NCBI RefSeq assembly: GCF_017313275.1
Contig: NZ_JAFLNM010000002.1
Location: forward strand, 544,455 to 608,454
From: Flagellimonas profundi
Lineage (GTDB): Bacteria; Bacteroidota; Bacteroidia; Flavobacteriales; Flavobacteriaceae
DNA length: 64,000 nt
Direction: 5' to 3'
Shown: positions 55,003-62,786 of the stretch, piece after piece
Position numbering within the stretch: the stretch's first letter is position 1
Layout of the letters: the number at the start of each line of letters is the position of its first letter
Made by a program: the position numbers and the translations under genes
The notes under the pieces: generated by a model
The model's database searches: none
Told to the model about the DNA's origin: nothing
Seen by the model: the letters and a program-made list of their open reading frames with translations, nothing else

Positions 55003-56412
55003 ATGATAATTGAACAGATTTACACAGGATGTTTGGCGCAAGGGGCGTATTACATTGAAAGTGAAGGAGAAGCGGCCATCGTGGATCCGTTGAGAGAGGT
55101 AAAGCCCTACATCAAAAAAGCTGAGGATAATGGAGCAAAGATCAAATACATATTTGAAACACACTTTCACGCAGATTTCGTGAGTGGACACGTAACCTTA
55201 TCCAAACAAACAGGGGCGCCCATTATTTATGGACCAACTGCAAATCCGGCCTTCGAGGCCTTGGTTGCTGAGGATGGACAGGAATTCAAATTGGGAAAAC
55301 TTACCATTAAGGTATTGCACACTCCAGGGCATACCATGGAAAGTACCACCTACCTTTTGAAGGATGAAAACGGGAAGGACGTTGCCATTTTTAGTGGAGA
55401 CACCCTATTCCTTGGGGATGTAGGTAGGCCCGATTTGGCCCAAAAGGCGGCACACATGACCCAAGAAGAATTGGCGGGGACCTTGTTCGATAGTCTTCGA
55501 AACAAGATTATGCCCTTGGCCGATGATGTAACGGTTTACCCAGCGCACGGAGCGGGATCCGCATGTGGAAAAAACATGATGAAGGAGACCGTGGATACTC
55601 TGGGCAACCAAAAGAAAATGAACTATGCCCTTAGGGCGGATATGACAAAGGAGGAATTCGTCCAAGAAGTTACCGAGGGCCTTTTGCCACCGCCTCAATA
55701 CTTCCCGTTGAACGTGAAATTGAACAAGGAGGGTTATGAGGATATCGATACCGTCTTGGAGAGAGGAACCCAGGCTTTGAGTCCCGATGCTTTTGAAGTT
55801 GCAGCAAACGAGACCGGTGCCGTTATTCTTGATGTCCGTCATCAAGACGATTTTGCAAAGGGACACGTGCCAAGATCCATCTTCATTGGATTGGATGGAA
55901 GCTTTGCACCTTGGGTGGGAGCCCTAATAGCCGATGTTGAGCAGCCTATCTTGTTGGTTACTCCCAAAGGAAGAGAGGAAGAAACCGTTACCCGACTTTC
56001 TAGGGTTGGTTTTGACAAAACCTTGGGATACTTGGAAGGTGGTGTCGAAGCTTGGAAAGAAGCTGGTAAGGAAGTGGACACCGTTGCCAATGTAAACGCT
56101 GAACAATTCAAGAAAAAAGTGGATGAAGGTGTACCTGTGTTTGATGTCAGAAAAGAATCCGAATTTAAAGCAGAGCACGTTGTGGATGCGCATTTGACAC
56201 CATTGGACTATTTGAACGACCATATTGCAGAATTTCCAGAAGAGGAAACCTTCTATATCCATTGTAGAAGTGGTTACAGAAGTATGGTGGCCGCGTCTAT
56301 CCTTAAAAGTAGGGGAATCCATAACCTAGTGGATGTTTCCGGAGGTTTTGAAGACATTAAAAAGGTGGGAACTCCCGTAACCGATTATGTCTGCCCTTCA
56401 ACCCTTAAATAA
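55003..56412 (+). CDS. Persulfide-dioxygenase-like metallo-beta-lactamase fold fused to two rhodaneses
   Basis: A 469-residue protein. Residues about 1-235 form an ETHE1-like domain with ETHFHADFVSGH (His54, His56, Asp58), HTPGHT, GDTLFLGD and YPAHG, the iron ligands and gate of persulfide dioxygenases. A first rhodanese (about 255-350) has no active-site Cys (VTPKGREEE at that place), so it is presumably structural. The second rhodanese (about 365-465) has the active CRSGYRS loop. The architecture resembles CstB, which oxidises persulfides to thiosulfate. A free rhodanese is encoded 2 bp downstream. Its promoter carries site A. Confidence 0.93.
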   Translation: MIIEQIYTGCLAQGAYYIESEGEAAIVDPLREVKPYIKKAEDNGAKIKYIFETHFHADFVSGHVTLSKQTGAPIIYGPTANPAFEALVAEDGQEFKLGKLTIKVLHTPGHTMESTTYLLKDENGKDVAIFSGDTLFLGDVGRPDLAQKAAHMTQEELAGTLFDSLRNKIMPLADDVTVYPAHGAGSACGKNMMKETVDTLGNQKKMNYALRADMTKEEFVQEVTEGLLPPPQYFPLNVKLNKEGYEDIDTVLERGTQALSPDAFEVAANETGAVILDVRHQDDFAKGHVPRSIFIGLDGSFAPWVGALIADVEQPILLVTPKGREEETVTRLSRVGFDKTLGYLEGGVEAWKEAGKEVDTVANVNAEQFKKKVDEGVPVFDVRKESEFKAEHVVDAHLTPLDYLNDHIAEFPEEETFYIHCRSGYRSMVAASILKSRGIHNLVDVSGGFEDIKKVGTPVTDYVCPSTLK

Positions 56413-56413
56413 A

Positions 56414-56806
56414 ATGGGACTAATTAAAAGTGTTATAAGACTTACCCTATACCTTTTGTTTTTTGTGAATGTTGTTTCTTGCCAATCACAGCAAGAAACA
56501 ACCATTCACAAAATTGACAAGGAGACCGTTATGGCAGAGGTTGTTGGCAAGGAGGTACAGCTTGTGGATGTAAGGACCCCGGGAGAATACAATTCCGGAC
56601 ACATCGACGATGCCGTTAATTTTGATTTGAGCCGACAAACGACTTTTATGGAACAGATCAATACCTTGGACAAAAATCAGCCCGTTTATTTGTACTGTGC
56701 TGTTGGGTCACGTAGCGCCTATGCAGCAAAAATTCTGGAACGTGAAGGCTTCACCAAAATTTTCGATTATTCTGGTGGATACATGGATTGGGTAAGGAAC
56801 CAATAG
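56414..56806 (+). CDS. Rhodanese-domain lipoprotein
   Basis: A 130-residue protein with a lipobox (VVSCQS) and one rhodanese domain with active loop CAVGSRS. It should carry sulfane sulfur in the periplasm. ATG 56414 is chosen because it is 2 bp after the upstream stop and gives a proper signal; an upstream in-frame start would overlap the previous gene. It is the second gene of the MBL-rhodanese unit. Confidence 0.92.
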   Translation: MGLIKSVIRLTLYLLFFVNVVSCQSQQETTIHKIDKETVMAEVVGKEVQLVDVRTPGEYNSGHIDDAVNFDLSRQTTFMEQINTLDKNQPVYLYCAVGSRSAYAAKILEREGFTKIFDYSGGYMDWVRNQ

Positions 56807-56829
56807 GTTTTCGCTTTATTTTTTCTTGT

Positions 56830-56872
56830 GTAACCATCGTTACTGACCAGACTTTTTATCCTAGGTATTTTG
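56830..56872 (+). promoter_or_regulatory. Site B: palindrome plus -7-like box before a rhodanese gene
   Basis: GTAACCATCGTTAC (56830-56843) is a perfect GTAAC-N4-GTTAC. TATTTTG (56866-56872) is a one-base-short form of TAnnTTTG, with centres 32.5 bp apart. The ATG is at 56898. Confidence 0.72.
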
Positions 56873-56897
56873 CCCTATATAAATAGTAAAACAACAT

Positions 56898-57242
56898 ATG
56901 TCATTATTAAGTTTTTTGTTCAAAGGACAAACACTTCCCGATGAAGTTGAAATCTTGGATAGAGAGGATTATAAAAAGGCCATTTCCAAAGGAAAGGTTC
57001 AGGTGGTAGATGTGAGGACTAAAGGTGAATTCATGTCTGGCCATATCAAAGGGGCTAAGAACATAGATTTATTTCAAGGGTCTGCGTTTGAGTCCGCTTT
57101 TTCAAAATTGAATAAGGACAAACCAGTATACCTATACTGCCAATCGGGGAACAGAAGCCGAAAGGCAGCCCGAAAACTCGTGAAAATGGGCTTTACCAAA
57201 GTATACGATTTAAGGGGTGGATATAGGACATGGACCTATTAA
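56898..57242 (+). CDS. Single-domain cytoplasmic rhodanese
   Basis: A 114-residue protein without signal peptide. One rhodanese domain has the active loop CQSGNRS (Cys near residue 81). It transfers sulfane sulfur. First gene of a three-gene unit with the HMA protein and the DUF3365 cytochrome. Confidence 0.93.
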   Translation: MSLLSFLFKGQTLPDEVEILDREDYKKAISKGKVQVVDVRTKGEFMSGHIKGAKNIDLFQGSAFESAFSKLNKDKPVYLYCQSGNRSRKAARKLVKMGFTKVYDLRGGYRTWTY

Positions 57243-57258
57243 CCGGTTATAGAACAAG

Positions 57259-57528
57259 ATGAAAACCACGTTCCAAATACAAAATCTCAAGTGTGGAGGT
57301 TGTGCCAAATCCATTACCAAAAAGCTTTCGGAACTAAAAGAAATTAACGATGTGATTGTGGAGAAGGATAGCTCATCGGTCAGCTTTGATCATCAAAGCG
57401 CCGATGATGCTTCCTTAGTTAAAGAGACCCTTAGGAATCTTGGTTATCCCACTATCGATGATGACAACAGCATTGTCGAAAAAGCTAAATCCTTTGTAAG
57501 TTGTGCTAGTGGTAAAATAGCGCGATAA
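57259..57528 (+). CDS. Heavy-metal-associated (HMA) domain protein
   Basis: An 89-residue protein. The ferredoxin-like HMA fold (about residues 1-68) has the metal-binding motif KCGGCAKS (CxxC). A C-terminal extension holds one further Cys (SCASGK). It resembles copper chaperones. Within a sulfur operon it may bind copper for a thiol- or sulfide-linked enzyme; this is unproven. It overlaps the cytochrome start by one base (TAATG). Confidence 0.88.
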   Translation: MKTTFQIQNLKCGGCAKSITKKLSELKEINDVIVEKDSSSVSFDHQSADDASLVKETLRNLGYPTIDDDNSIVEKAKSFVSCASGKIAR

Positions 57529-58526
57529 TGAGAACAATTTCCATTTCCATATTGTTTGTACTCCTCATGCTTTCATGCAAGCAGGGGCCCAAAACATCTG
57601 ATGCGGACCCGGAGGAGATAGTGCAATTGACCACTTCTTCAGAAGAAGGCAAAAGGTTGATGGAAACCAAATGTTACGTTTGCCATAATCCTTCCGCTCC
57701 GGAAAATGGGCAACGTATTGGCCCACCCATGGTTGCCGTTAAAGCGCATTATTTGGATGTTTACAAGGATAAAGATGCATTTGTAAAAGGTGTTGTGGAA
57801 TTTGTAAAATCACCTTCAGAACAGAACACCAAAATGCGAGGTGCGGTCCGACGATTTGGATTGATGCCTTCCCAACAATTTGATGAAGGGGAAATCCGAA
57901 AGATTGCCGAATATATTTTCGATTATCAGATTGAAGAACCTGATTGGTTCAAAGAACATTGGATGGGTCGCAGGGGTGACTCCTTATACAACAAGGGGAA
58001 AAAATCAATGGTTTCACTCAAAGAAGAAAGCCCTAAAGAACTGGGAATGAAATATGCCCTGGAAACCCAAAAAGTACTGGGCAAAAACCTCATGGGAACC
58101 ATCCAGAATAAAGGAGTCGAGGAGGCGGTTGTTTTTTGTAATGAAAAGGCCTATCCGTTAACGGATAGCATGTCCACAAAGTTCAATGCCCGAATAAAAA
58201 GAGTCTCCGACAAACCTAGAAACCCTAACAATAAAGCCAATGCAGGGGAATTGGCACACATAGCAACTTTTAAAAAACAGGTTGCCGATGGGGAATCTGT
58301 TGAACCTATTGTAAAGGAAGCGAACGGGAAAATCTATTTCTATTATCCCATTGTTACCAATACCATGTGTTTAAATTGCCATGGAACCCCAGAGAAAAAT
58401 ATAGCTCCCGAAGTATTGACCCATTTATCACAACTTTATCCAGATGATAAGGCTACAGGGTACGGGCCAGATGAGGTTCGAGGCATATGGAGCATTGTTT
58501 TTGAAGCTACAAATCAAGCCAACTAA
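57528..58526 (+). CDS. c-type cytochrome fused to DUF3365, lipoprotein
   Basis: A 332-residue lipoprotein (lipobox MLSCKQ). Residues about 45-130 form a class I cytochrome c with CYVCH and the axial-Met region GLMP. The rest is a DUF3365 (Tll0287-like) domain with a second heme motif CLNCH near the C-terminus. Such domains bind c-heme in redox sensing or electron transfer. It may accept electrons from sulfide or thiosulfate oxidation in the periplasm. Confidence 0.93.
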   Translation: MRTISISILFVLLMLSCKQGPKTSDADPEEIVQLTTSSEEGKRLMETKCYVCHNPSAPENGQRIGPPMVAVKAHYLDVYKDKDAFVKGVVEFVKSPSEQNTKMRGAVRRFGLMPSQQFDEGEIRKIAEYIFDYQIEEPDWFKEHWMGRRGDSLYNKGKKSMVSLKEESPKELGMKYALETQKVLGKNLMGTIQNKGVEEAVVFCNEKAYPLTDSMSTKFNARIKRVSDKPRNPNNKANAGELAHIATFKKQVADGESVEPIVKEANGKIYFYYPIVTNTMCLNCHGTPEKNIAPEVLTHLSQLYPDDKATGYGPDEVRGIWSIVFEATNQAN

Positions 58527-58536
58527 ACACCTCGAT

Positions 58537-59412
58537 TTATTTTTTTGGCTTTTTAAATCCATATACCAATTGTCCCCAAAACCCTTTGGGCAATTTTTCA
58601 TCACCGGGAAATCCCAATTTAATCTTACCACTGCTTTCGGGAATGTAATTCGTTTTGAATAAATAATCCCATATACTCAGACTTATCCCAAAATTTACAC
58701 CGTAGGAACCTTCTGGAATATAATATGCGTGGTGGTAAAGGTGCATCACGGGATTGTTCAATATATATTTCAATGGCCCGTAAGTCAATTTAATATTGGA
58801 ATGGTTAAAATGTCCTATGGCAATAGCTGCAAAATGGACAATATAAGCCTGCTCCGGTTCAAACCCACCAAGAACCATTACTCCTATTGTTTTTAAAGGC
58901 TTGTAAAGGATGTTTTCCATCCAATGGTACCTCAAATGGGCGGCAAAACCCATCTCTTTTACACTATGGTGCACTTTATGGAATTGCCAAAGCAATGGAT
59001 ATTTGTGCAAAAGCACATGGGTAAACCACTGCACAAAATCCAGCACCACAAAAAACACGAGCAATTGGACCCATTGTGGCCAATGTGCAATATCTACGAT
59101 GGTCAAGGTTGTTGCAGTGATTCCGAAATCCTTAAAAAGCACACCAAGTAACTTATAAACCCCACTTATAACAATGGCAAAAATGAAAAAGTTGAAGAAC
59201 ATGTAAAATGCATCCAACCAAAAATCTTTCCTGAAAATGGATTGGTCTTTGCGCCAAGGAAAAAGGATTTCCAGCCCCCAGACCAAAAGGGAGATAATAA
59301 TAAGGCCCCAAAAATAATTGGAGTACCAGGGAACTTCAAATAAAATCGATTTCCATGTCCAGCGCACCGTTCCTAAAAAACCATTGGCGAGGGCATCAAA
59401 ATATTCGGTCAT
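58537..59412 (-). CDS. Sterol desaturase/fatty acid hydroxylase family membrane protein
   Basis: A 291-residue membrane protein with His-box motifs of di-iron hydroxylases: HKYPLLWQFHKVHHS (about residues 137-151) and HLYHHAYYIP (about 220-229), plus the THVLLHK box. ATG 59412 is used; an in-frame TTG two codons earlier exists. It hydroxylates or desaturates a lipid, unknown. It is the only reverse gene in the island, but the shared site C points to joint control. Confidence 0.9.
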   Translation of the reverse strand: MTEYFDALANGFLGTVRWTWKSILFEVPWYSNYFWGLIIISLLVWGLEILFPWRKDQSIFRKDFWLDAFYMFFNFFIFAIVISGVYKLLGVLFKDFGITATTLTIVDIAHWPQWVQLLVFFVVLDFVQWFTHVLLHKYPLLWQFHKVHHSVKEMGFAAHLRYHWMENILYKPLKTIGVMVLGGFEPEQAYIVHFAAIAIGHFNHSNIKLTYGPLKYILNNPVMHLYHHAYYIPEGSYGVNFGISLSIWDYLFKTNYIPESSGKIKLGFPGDEKLPKGFWGQLVYGFKKPKK

Positions 59413-59479
59413 AATCAATCAATATCATTCAATGTTAAGTCGTGCATTCCAATTAAAACTTACCGGTATGCAACAAAAT

Positions 59480-59553
59480 TAAATATACTTTAAAAATAAA
59501 AGGAGCAGTGTAACCAAGGTTACCATAGTTTTCATTCCCAAAACCTACTTTTG
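59480..59553. promoter_or_regulatory. Site C: bidirectional palindrome between two -7 boxes
   Basis: GTAACCAAGGTTAC (59510-59523) is a perfect GTAAC-N4-GTTAC. Forward, TACTTTTG (59546-59553) is an exact TAnnTTTG box, centre 33 bp away. Reverse, TATATTTA (59480-59487), one mismatch, is 33 bp on the other side, upstream of the desaturase gene. Equal spacing on both sides is what one activator dimer serving two promoters would give. Confidence 0.72.
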
Positions 59554-59643
59554 GTATAAGCTCCGTTAGAAACCGTAATGGATAAGGTGCTGATGATCAG
59601 TTTCTTTTTGGTAACTTGTGTTAAGAATCATAAACTATCAATT

Positions 59644-59850
59644 ATGAAAAAAAACATGGGCGGCGCAGACCGTACAATTCGAGTTATCTTGGCACTTGGT
59701 GTTGGAGCATTGTATTATTTTAATGTGATTACAGGAACATTGGCATATATACTGCTGGCATTGGCAGTCATATTTGTTCTTACAAGCTTTGTTAGTTTTT
59801 GTCCTTTGTACACCCTGTTTGGGATCAACACATGCAAGGTCAAGAATTAG
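59644..59850 (+). CDS. DUF2892 (YgaP-like) small membrane protein
   Basis: A 68-residue protein with two transmembrane helices. The N-terminus MKKNMGGADRTIRVIL is the DUF2892 signature, and the C-terminus FCPLYTLFGINTC is also typical. In E. coli YgaP the same domain is fused to a rhodanese, supporting a sulfur-linked role. ATG 59644 is chosen from the family start; an upstream in-frame ATG at 59578 would add 22 residues. It ends before a strong terminator. Confidence 0.9.
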   Translation: MKKNMGGADRTIRVILALGVGALYYFNVITGTLAYILLALAVIFVLTSFVSFCPLYTLFGINTCKVKN

Positions 59851-59874
59851 GTTTTTTAGTTGATTGATAAAAGG

Positions 59875-59904
59875 AAGCCGCTCTATTAAGAGCGGCTTTT
59901 TTTA
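59875..59904 (+). terminator. Terminator after the DUF2892 gene
   Basis: Perfect arms AAGCCGCTCT and AGAGCGGCTT with loop ATTA, then a T run. Confidence 0.9.
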
Positions 59905-59953
59905 TTGCTAATTGATGATATCCATGTTAAAAAGCCTTCAAATTGTCAATCAT

Positions 59954-59996
59954 GTAACTTTTGTTACAATATTTTATGACATTCCTCAATATTTTA
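59954..59996 (+). promoter_or_regulatory. Site D: palindrome plus -7-like box before SQR
   Basis: GTAACTTTTGTTAC (59954-59967) is perfect. TATTTTA (59990-59996) is a degenerate TAnnTTTG-like box with its centre 32.5 bp downstream, as at site B. The ATG of SQR is at 60024. Confidence 0.7.
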
Positions 59997-60023
59997 CCGA
60001 GAATTGAATTTAATTGAACAAAC

Positions 60024-61286
60024 ATGAAGTCACATTATCAGATTTTAATAATTGGAGGAGGAACAGCCGGTATTATGACAGCTGGCCAATTGTTGAGGAA
60101 AAACAAAAAGCTGGATATAGCTATAATAGAACCCTCCGAAACACATTATTATCAACCAGCATGGACCCTTGTCGGAGCCGGAACCTATGATTTTGAAAAA
60201 ACGAAAAAGCCCATGGCCGATGTAATGCCCAAAGAGGTGGATTGGATCAAGGACAAGGCTGCTGTATTTGATCCAGATAAAAATACGGTTTCTACCGAAA
60301 GTAGTGGTGATATTACCTATGATTATTTGGTAGTGGCTACTGGGTTGGTCATGGAACCTAGTATGATCAAAGGACTTCCAGAGGCTTTGGAAAAGGGAGT
60401 GGCCTGCAGCAACTATATCGATCCAGAGTTTACATGGGAGACCATAAGAAACTTTAAAAAAGGAAATGCACTCTTTACCCAGCCCACAACGCCTATTAAG
60501 TGTGGTGGTGCACCACAGAAAATCGCCTATTTAGCAGCGGACTATTTCAGAAAACATGGACTCAAAGACAGTGCAAACGTGATTTTTGCCACTCCGGGAT
60601 CTGTGATTTTTGGTGTAAAGGAGATTCGTGAAACCTTGAACAAGGTCATCGATCGTTATGGCATTCACTTTAAACCATTTTATGCTCCCAAAGAAATTGA
60701 TATTGAAAACAGAATAGTACACTTTAGTCATACAGCTCCCGAGGAGAACAGGTGTATTATAAATGAAGATAATGAACTGGGCGAGAAAATGATCGGGGAT
60801 GTGGATATCCAAGTTCCGTTTGATATGTTGCACATTGCCCCTCCACAGGCAGCACCAAAATTTGTTCGCGAATCAGTTTTGTCCAACGAGGCGGGCTGGT
60901 TGGATGTTGACCATTACTCCATGCAGCACAATAAGTATGCAAACATTTTTGGTTTGGGCGACGTAGCCGCTCTCCCCACGGCAAAAACGGGAGCGGCGGT
61001 TCGTAAGCAAGTGCCCATTGTGGTTGACAATATTATGAGTTTGATCCAAGGGAAAACTGTTGAGAACCATTCCTATAATGGGTATTCCTCTTGCCCTTTG
61101 GTTACAGGATATGGCAAAATGACTTTGGCAGAATTCGATTATAACAACAATTTTATACCAGACCCAAAACTCAAGCGCATGCTGGTATTTAACAGTGCCA
61201 AAGAACACTGGAGGCTTTGGATGTTGAAAAAGTACGGATTGCCATATTTGTACTGGAACAAAATGATGAAAGGCAAGAACGTTTAA
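60024..61286 (+). CDS. sqr: Sulfide:quinone oxidoreductase
   Basis: A 420-residue flavoprotein. The N-terminal FAD motif is IIGGGTAGIMTA (about residues 9-20), with a second Rossmann motif near ATPGSVIFGV. Three cysteines (Cys128, Cys160 in PIKCGGAPQK, Cys357 in YSSCPLVTGYGK) match in order the redox cysteines of SQR; the last two are the essential pair. It oxidises sulfide at the inner membrane, passing electrons to quinone and producing persulfide, the substrate of the dioxygenase and rhodaneses of this island. It has its own site D. Confidence 0.94.
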   Translation: MKSHYQILIIGGGTAGIMTAGQLLRKNKKLDIAIIEPSETHYYQPAWTLVGAGTYDFEKTKKPMADVMPKEVDWIKDKAAVFDPDKNTVSTESSGDITYDYLVVATGLVMEPSMIKGLPEALEKGVACSNYIDPEFTWETIRNFKKGNALFTQPTTPIKCGGAPQKIAYLAADYFRKHGLKDSANVIFATPGSVIFGVKEIRETLNKVIDRYGIHFKPFYAPKEIDIENRIVHFSHTAPEENRCIINEDNELGEKMIGDVDIQVPFDMLHIAPPQAAPKFVRESVLSNEAGWLDVDHYSMQHNKYANIFGLGDVAALPTAKTGAAVRKQVPIVVDNIMSLIQGKTVENHSYNGYSSCPLVTGYGKMTLAEFDYNNNFIPDPKLKRMLVFNSAKEHWRLWMLKKYGLPYLYWNKMMKGKNV

Positions 61287-61379
61287 CAGCTAACCCATGG
61301 CAAATCGTATTCCTGAGGAATATCATGTTTTGACGCATGTTTTCCGATTAAATTTGATTCAAGTAAAAACCAATACATT

Positions 61380-61505
61380 TTGAAAGCACTGAATATTCCT
61401 TTGGTAGTTTGGGAGAACGGTATCTGGATGATAGGATTGTTCGCCCTCGTGGTCATCATACTTATTGTAGCAGTTTTGGCCATGATGAACAGTGGTAAAA
61501 AGTAA
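61380..61505 (+). CDS. Small single-helix membrane peptide downstream of SQR
   Basis: A 41-codon frame starting at TTG and reading MKALNIPLVVWENGIWMIGLF at its start, with one strong transmembrane helix (about residues 15-36) and a basic C-terminal end NSGKK. It follows SQR by about 90 bp in the same transcript. A 28-codon ATG frame at 61297-61383 overlaps its first codon and may couple translation. No family is recognised. Confidence 0.5.
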   Translation: MKALNIPLVVWENGIWMIGLFALVVIILIVAVLAMMNSGKK

Positions 61506-61827
61506 ACACTAGCCGCAGATAAGAGATGGATTTAATACGGAGATAGTTTTTTTGTGTTAGATCCATCTTGTTTGTGACTTTAGTAGCCTAATAAAATAGC
61601 CTTCAAGCTTATTTTTGATGCACTAATTGTTGCCTATGGGAACCGAAATTCTCGCTCGGATTCAATTCCCAAATACAGCTGATTCAACCCATTAACGGAA
61701 TTTAGAAGGAATATTCAATATGGCCCCCTTCAACAAAATTGTTGTGGATTATAAACCAACTCAAACCTAAAGACCCTGAATTAGCGGGGTCTTTTTTGTT
61801 AATGTTTTGTTGAAAGTAATGGGTATG
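61506..61827 (+). other. Intergenic region after the SQR unit
   Basis: About 320 bp with no convincing gene; a 16-codon frame just before the terminator is too short to call. It ends with an intrinsic terminator at 61769-61798 that is more than 260 bp from the nearest gene upstream, so it either ends a long 3' UTR or marks a short RNA. Confidence 0.4.
61769..61798 (+). terminator. Terminator far downstream of the SQR unit
   Basis: AAAGACCC and GGGTCTTT arms with a 10-base loop and a T run. Confidence 0.8.
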
Positions 61828-61870
61828 GTAACCATTGTTACAGAGTTTATTACGGTTAATGGTGATTTTT
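61828..61870 (+). promoter_or_regulatory. Site E: palindrome before the DUF2202 gene
   Basis: GTAACCATTGTTAC (61828-61841) is perfect. The expected box position holds TGATTTTT (61863-61870), a weak match to TAnnTTTG, centre 32 bp downstream, very near the ATG at 61884. Confidence 0.62.
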
Positions 61871-61883
61871 ATGGGAAAAAGCT

Positions 61884-62561
61884 ATGAAATTACTTGTGAA
61901 AAGAATTGGTTACGTTTTTATGATGGTGTTGTTTGTATCTGTGATGATTTTTGGTTGTTCGGATTCAAATGATGACCCAATCGACCAGCGGATTGAGAAC
62001 AGTTTAGATGATGACGATGCCAATGATGATGTTTCCGACGACGTTTCTACTCTTACGGTGGATGATGAAGATGCATTGTTGTTTATGCTGGAAGAGGAGA
62101 AATTGGCCAGGGACACCTATAAGTTTTTGAACGAATACTGGGGCATGGTCCAATTTGAGAACATTATGCAAAGTGAACAATCCCATATGGATGCCGTGGA
62201 AACCTTATTGGTTGCCTACGATATTGAATATGACATATTGGAAGATGGCGTGTTCGAGAATGAGGACCTCCAGAACTGGTACGACACATTTGTTCAAGAT
62301 GGAATAGTTGATGAGGTAGCGGCGCTAACGGTAGGTGCTACCATTGAAGATTTGGACATTGTTGACCTGGAAGAACATATAAAGGCCACCTCCAATACAG
62401 ACATTGCAGATGTGTTTTCAAGTTTGCAGTGTGGTTCTCGAAACCACTTGAGAAGTTTTGTTCAGAGCATCGAAAACCTTGGGGAGACCTATACCCCACA
62501 ATTTCTTACCCAAGAAGAATATGAGACAATTTTGGATGGTTCGCACGAACAGTGCAATTGA
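61884..62561 (+). CDS. DUF2202 ferritin-like lipoprotein
   Basis: A 225-residue lipoprotein (lipobox MIFGCSDS) with a very acidic linker (about residues 30-60) and a DUF2202 domain: DALLFMLEEEKLARDTYKFLNE and EQSHMDAVETLL are the Glu/His residues of a ferritin-like di-iron site. It may bind iron or protect from oxidants in the periplasm. It follows site E. Confidence 0.9.
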   Translation: MKLLVKRIGYVFMMVLFVSVMIFGCSDSNDDPIDQRIENSLDDDDANDDVSDDVSTLTVDDEDALLFMLEEEKLARDTYKFLNEYWGMVQFENIMQSEQSHMDAVETLLVAYDIEYDILEDGVFENEDLQNWYDTFVQDGIVDEVAALTVGATIEDLDIVDLEEHIKATSNTDIADVFSSLQCGSRNHLRSFVQSIENLGETYTPQFLTQEEYETILDGSHEQCN

Positions 62562-62657
62562 ATCCGATAGCATATTACAATAATCAAAGTCTATTTTGCC
62601 GTATCGAGGGCTACATGATATAAATGCTTAAGCCCTGATTTTCATCATTGTTCAATA

Positions 62658-62710
62658 CCTCAATACAGATTTATTTTGTAAAGATTTCTCTGTATTGAGG
62701 TTTTCTTTTA
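62658..62710 (+). terminator. Terminator-like long hairpin before the TolC gene
   Basis: Perfect 12-bp arms CCTCAATACAGA (62658-62669) and TCTGTATTGAGG (62689-62700), a 19-base loop, then a T-rich tail. It ends the DUF2202 transcript about 100 bp after its stop. Confidence 0.75.
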
Positions 62711-62723
62711 TGCAATTTGCTCA

Positions 62724-62767
62724 GTAACACAGGTTACTGTGAGGGTATATTAACAAATCTATTTTTG
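62724..62767 (+). promoter_or_regulatory. Site F: palindrome plus -7 box before a TolC gene
   Basis: GTAACACAGGTTAC (62724-62737) is perfect. TATTTTTG (62760-62767) is an exact TAnnTTTG box, centre 33 bp downstream. The ATG is at 62787. Confidence 0.72.
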
Positions 62768-62786
62768 GCACAAATTAATTAGGTAT

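Noticed and set aside
59611..59624. GTAACTTGTGTTAA in the leader of the DUF2892 gene
   Set aside because: One mismatch, and a position 33 bp upstream would fall inside the coding region; the perfect site C already explains this promoter.
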